Below are positions 61,543 to 64,000 of a DNA stretch of 64,000 nucleotides, piece after piece (position 1 is the first letter of the stretch; each line of letters begins with the position of its first letter). A program made the translations under genes and the position numbers. Below the pieces are notes generated by a model. The model made no database searches, had not been told where the DNA came from, and saw nothing but the letters and a program-made list of their open reading frames with translations. The DNA comes from Sipunculus nudus (taxonomy: Eukaryota > Annelida > Sipuncula > Golfingiida > Sipunculidae). Where the stretch lies: assembly GCA_026874595.1 (NCBI GenBank), contig CM049306.1, positions 109,017,142 to 109,081,141 on the forward strand, in the 5' to 3' direction.

Positions 61543-64000
61543 TGAACAAAGATTTGCTCTTCAAGTGTTATGAATAGGTATATAATGTAAGACCAAATAG
61601 CTTTTATTTTACACCTTTCACGACAAGCATATATTCATTAATGCTTTTAAAAATAGTCAATTATTTTCCGGTCAGGTGACGCCAATGTTGCGTGAAGAAA
61701 AATGGCAAATAGAACCAATGATCAATCTCAAGTTGTCCGTTTCTGCTTATCTGACAGTGCATAAAATAATAATAATCTTTTTCAAAGTTCAGAATTGATT
61801 ACCTATGAATAAAAATGTGAAATCCTTTTATAGTTTTGTGTTTTAAACCCCAGTACTATACAGACTGCAGATTTATCAGTTGTTAGATACAATCGCTGGC
61901 TGAATGGAACAAGTATCTCATCTGACCTGTTTGGTCAACTATTGTTATAAGCAGGTTATGGCAATTGTCATGGCAAATAATTCCTAGTTAATTGCCAGCA
62001 TTTTAATTGTCTGAAGAAACAACTGTGAAAACATTATGCTCTGAAGACCCATGACCTTTGTCAATGGGACAATGGCTTAAAGGCTTTGAAGTTCATCTGA
62101 GTTCGCCCACCTTTTTTCACCTGTTCGTATTCATTTACAGTTGCCTGTGGTCTTTTGCATGTTTGCTCATTTGTGCAAGCACCAAATGTTGTTGTTGAGC
62201 AATTCTAAAACAGACTTAGAAGTCAGATAAACAGGGGTCAATGCCACTGATTAAACCCTAACTGATTATACTCATGCCTTTAGCACTAGTGCTTAATCCT
62301 CCATGAGTGAAGCTAATTATAATTAGGTGCAGGCAGGTCGCAGTGATTACCCAAATAAAAGGACAGAGAAAATGACCAAACTTTTGGAAAAATAGTATGG
62401 AAACCTAATTCCACAGTATTTAATGACTCAAAGGGCCACATAAGTACCCAACTTCCCCAGAAACTAACATCTGATGAGCAATCAGGCAAGTTCTATTGGA
62501 CATTCAGGTCCGCAGTTTGACTAAGTTTAGGAAACATTTTAACACTCAGGCTTAGACCCGCACATAAGGCAACCCCCCTTTCCTGAATTATTATTTTTAG
62601 ATACAAATTTCTCGATGTATAGGTGGGAATTATGGGTATAGCTCAAGATGACTTATAGTCAGCTGAGCTAAAAACCAATTGACCAAGGGTAATACATAAT
62701 ACCTGGCCACCAGACAGGGGTATGGTGGCCTTAAGTTATTATATTAGAGTGACCCTCTGAATTTCAAATGATATCTCATCATTTTGTTATGTGACAGGAA
62801 TTGAACTAGAAAGCGTTTGCGTATGAATTGATCAGGACCTCGGTCTTCTCATCTCTGCTTACCATCTCTGGGGTGGATGATCACCCTGACCTTTGCGTTT
62901 ATAATACACCGTCATATTCTACTTATTAAACAGTTTATGGTGTTTACTAAGCTTCAAGTGCCCACAGACCTGCTTTTAAAAGCATAATAACATCCTGTGC
63001 CTCAGCTCAAAGTAAATATCTGAAGTGTTTACATATACTGTGAACAACTCTGAATAGACAAGACAGTTCATTAATACATGCTATATGACACCACCTCATT
63101 CCCAGTATAAGAAACAAGTGTATATAACAGAACTTAAAACACACAAATTAAGTTCCTTGTTGAATATAGAAAATTACTCAGCATAATTTTATGGCAAAAT
63201 CTAATATTACTTGAGGATGGATAAAATGAACAAAGGATTCACTCAAAAGTTTTTAACTTGAAACTGAACATAATTTATTCTATTAACATGAATAAAGTAT
63301 TGGCAAAAGTTAGTAAAACACCATGGTCCTGCTGACACCCCAATTAACCCATTTTATACACATTTCTTTGCTTTTTTATTTGTTGTGCTCATTATTTGGT
63401 CATTATATATCCACAGTGAGTGAGTCAGGGTGAGCAGTCTTGAGGAGGTCAGAGATTAGTTCTTGTAACATGAGCCAGAGGGCAGCATGACCAAAGGCAA
63501 CCATGAGAACCTGAGGGCTCAAGTGCCACCAAGATTACTGACACACTGGATATGGTAATATAGCTACACTGAAAACTATATGAATATGTGAATAAAACAT
63601 TCTTATACTTAGGTCTTTTGTGCATGTGACCATACAGTAATCTTTTTATATTCAGCCAATGACCTGAAGATTTTGATTTTAGTTTAGTTGATAATAATGT
63701 CTGTATGAATTTTCAAAGTCCTTTTTTATTCACCTACCATTCTGTTATTATTTCACTGAAAATAATAATGACCCTCAGTACATTACTTGCTGTACATTAA
63801 AGGTGTAAGAGATATGGGTCCAGGATACTCTTAGAATGATCAGAAATATTCAAACAATCTAAAAATGTGAAGTCACACTGACCCACTGACCTGATTATTA
63901 AACTAAATTACCAATCCAGTATTGAAGAATGTTCATGGTGAATGAAACAAATCCAGACACCACGTTACTTGGTTAACTTCAGCCTAGACGAAAGATTCAG
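61543..64000. other. flanking non-coding sequence with one solo element end
   Basis: At 62638-62671 an isolated copy of the GGAC-family 3' hairpin is present (AGCTCAAGATGACTTATAGT then CAGCTGAGCTAA), with one inserted base and no GGAC tract before it. The rest has no exon or repeat I can support. Confidence 0.55.
62638..62671 (+). mobile_element. solo 3' hairpin of the GGAC-tailed family
   Basis: Matches the last 33 bases of B1, B3, C1 and C2, with AGCTCAAG in place of AGCTCAG. The upstream 60 bp do not match the family. Confidence 0.7.

Overview
The window looks like AT-rich nuclear DNA of a marine invertebrate, most likely a mollusc and possibly a bivalve. The reasons are the intron-exon gene structure with consensus splice sites, the very high load of minisatellites, and several non-autonomous elements built like the molluscan 'pearl'/Helentron-type elements (tandem core repeats, then an ACGG- or CGG-type simple repeat, then a 3' hairpin). 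No bacterial-type gene, rRNA, tRNA or CRISPR array is present. The organism call is an inference from repeat style, not from a recognised gene.

One gene is supported, on the minus strand. A probable first coding exon lies at 57355-57526 (57 codons plus 1 nt, with GTGAGT donor). A coding exon at 3397-3524 has a good acceptor and a GTGAGT donor and begins in exactly the complementary phase. A third candidate at 5681-5756 is either a second start exon or, extended to 5761, an in-phase 81-nt cassette exon. A weaker candidate lies at 1764-1820. I do not recognise the protein; the readable part is basic and serine-rich, then acidic, and ends in an R-R-F-S site. If the two main exons are joined, about 53.8 kb of the window is a single intron.

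The rest is intronic or flanking repeat. From left to right: a Helentron/pearl-like element with 288-bp cores (11.9-13.5 kb); a 2.2-kb element with inverted ends holding two CTGC-rich minisatellites (13.7-15.9 kb); a mosaic of a GGAC-tailed family (17.5-31 kb) around a second hairpin-ended element with seven 280-bp cores (27.1-29.4 kb); a 56-bp satellite array (32-34.3 kb); a TA-flanked MITE with 27-bp inverted ends (34.9-36.3 kb); a Tigger/pogo-like element that contains both a GGAC-family copy and a small MITE (37.5-41.6 kb); 39-bp and 25-bp arrays (44.3-47.6 kb); a decayed Tc1-like transposase fragment (49 kb); a 3.7-kb 40-bp array and a 2.2-kb 33-bp array (50.4-56.5 kb); the start exon; and a third full GGAC-family copy (58.9-61.5 kb).

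The most interesting theme is structural. Three sequence-unrelated families in this one intron share the same plan: a 5' palindrome, a short spacer, an arm that recurs inverted inside a 3' terminal hairpin, and a simple GC-rich repeat shortly upstream of that hairpin. None contains a convincing transposase, so all would depend on an enzyme encoded elsewhere.
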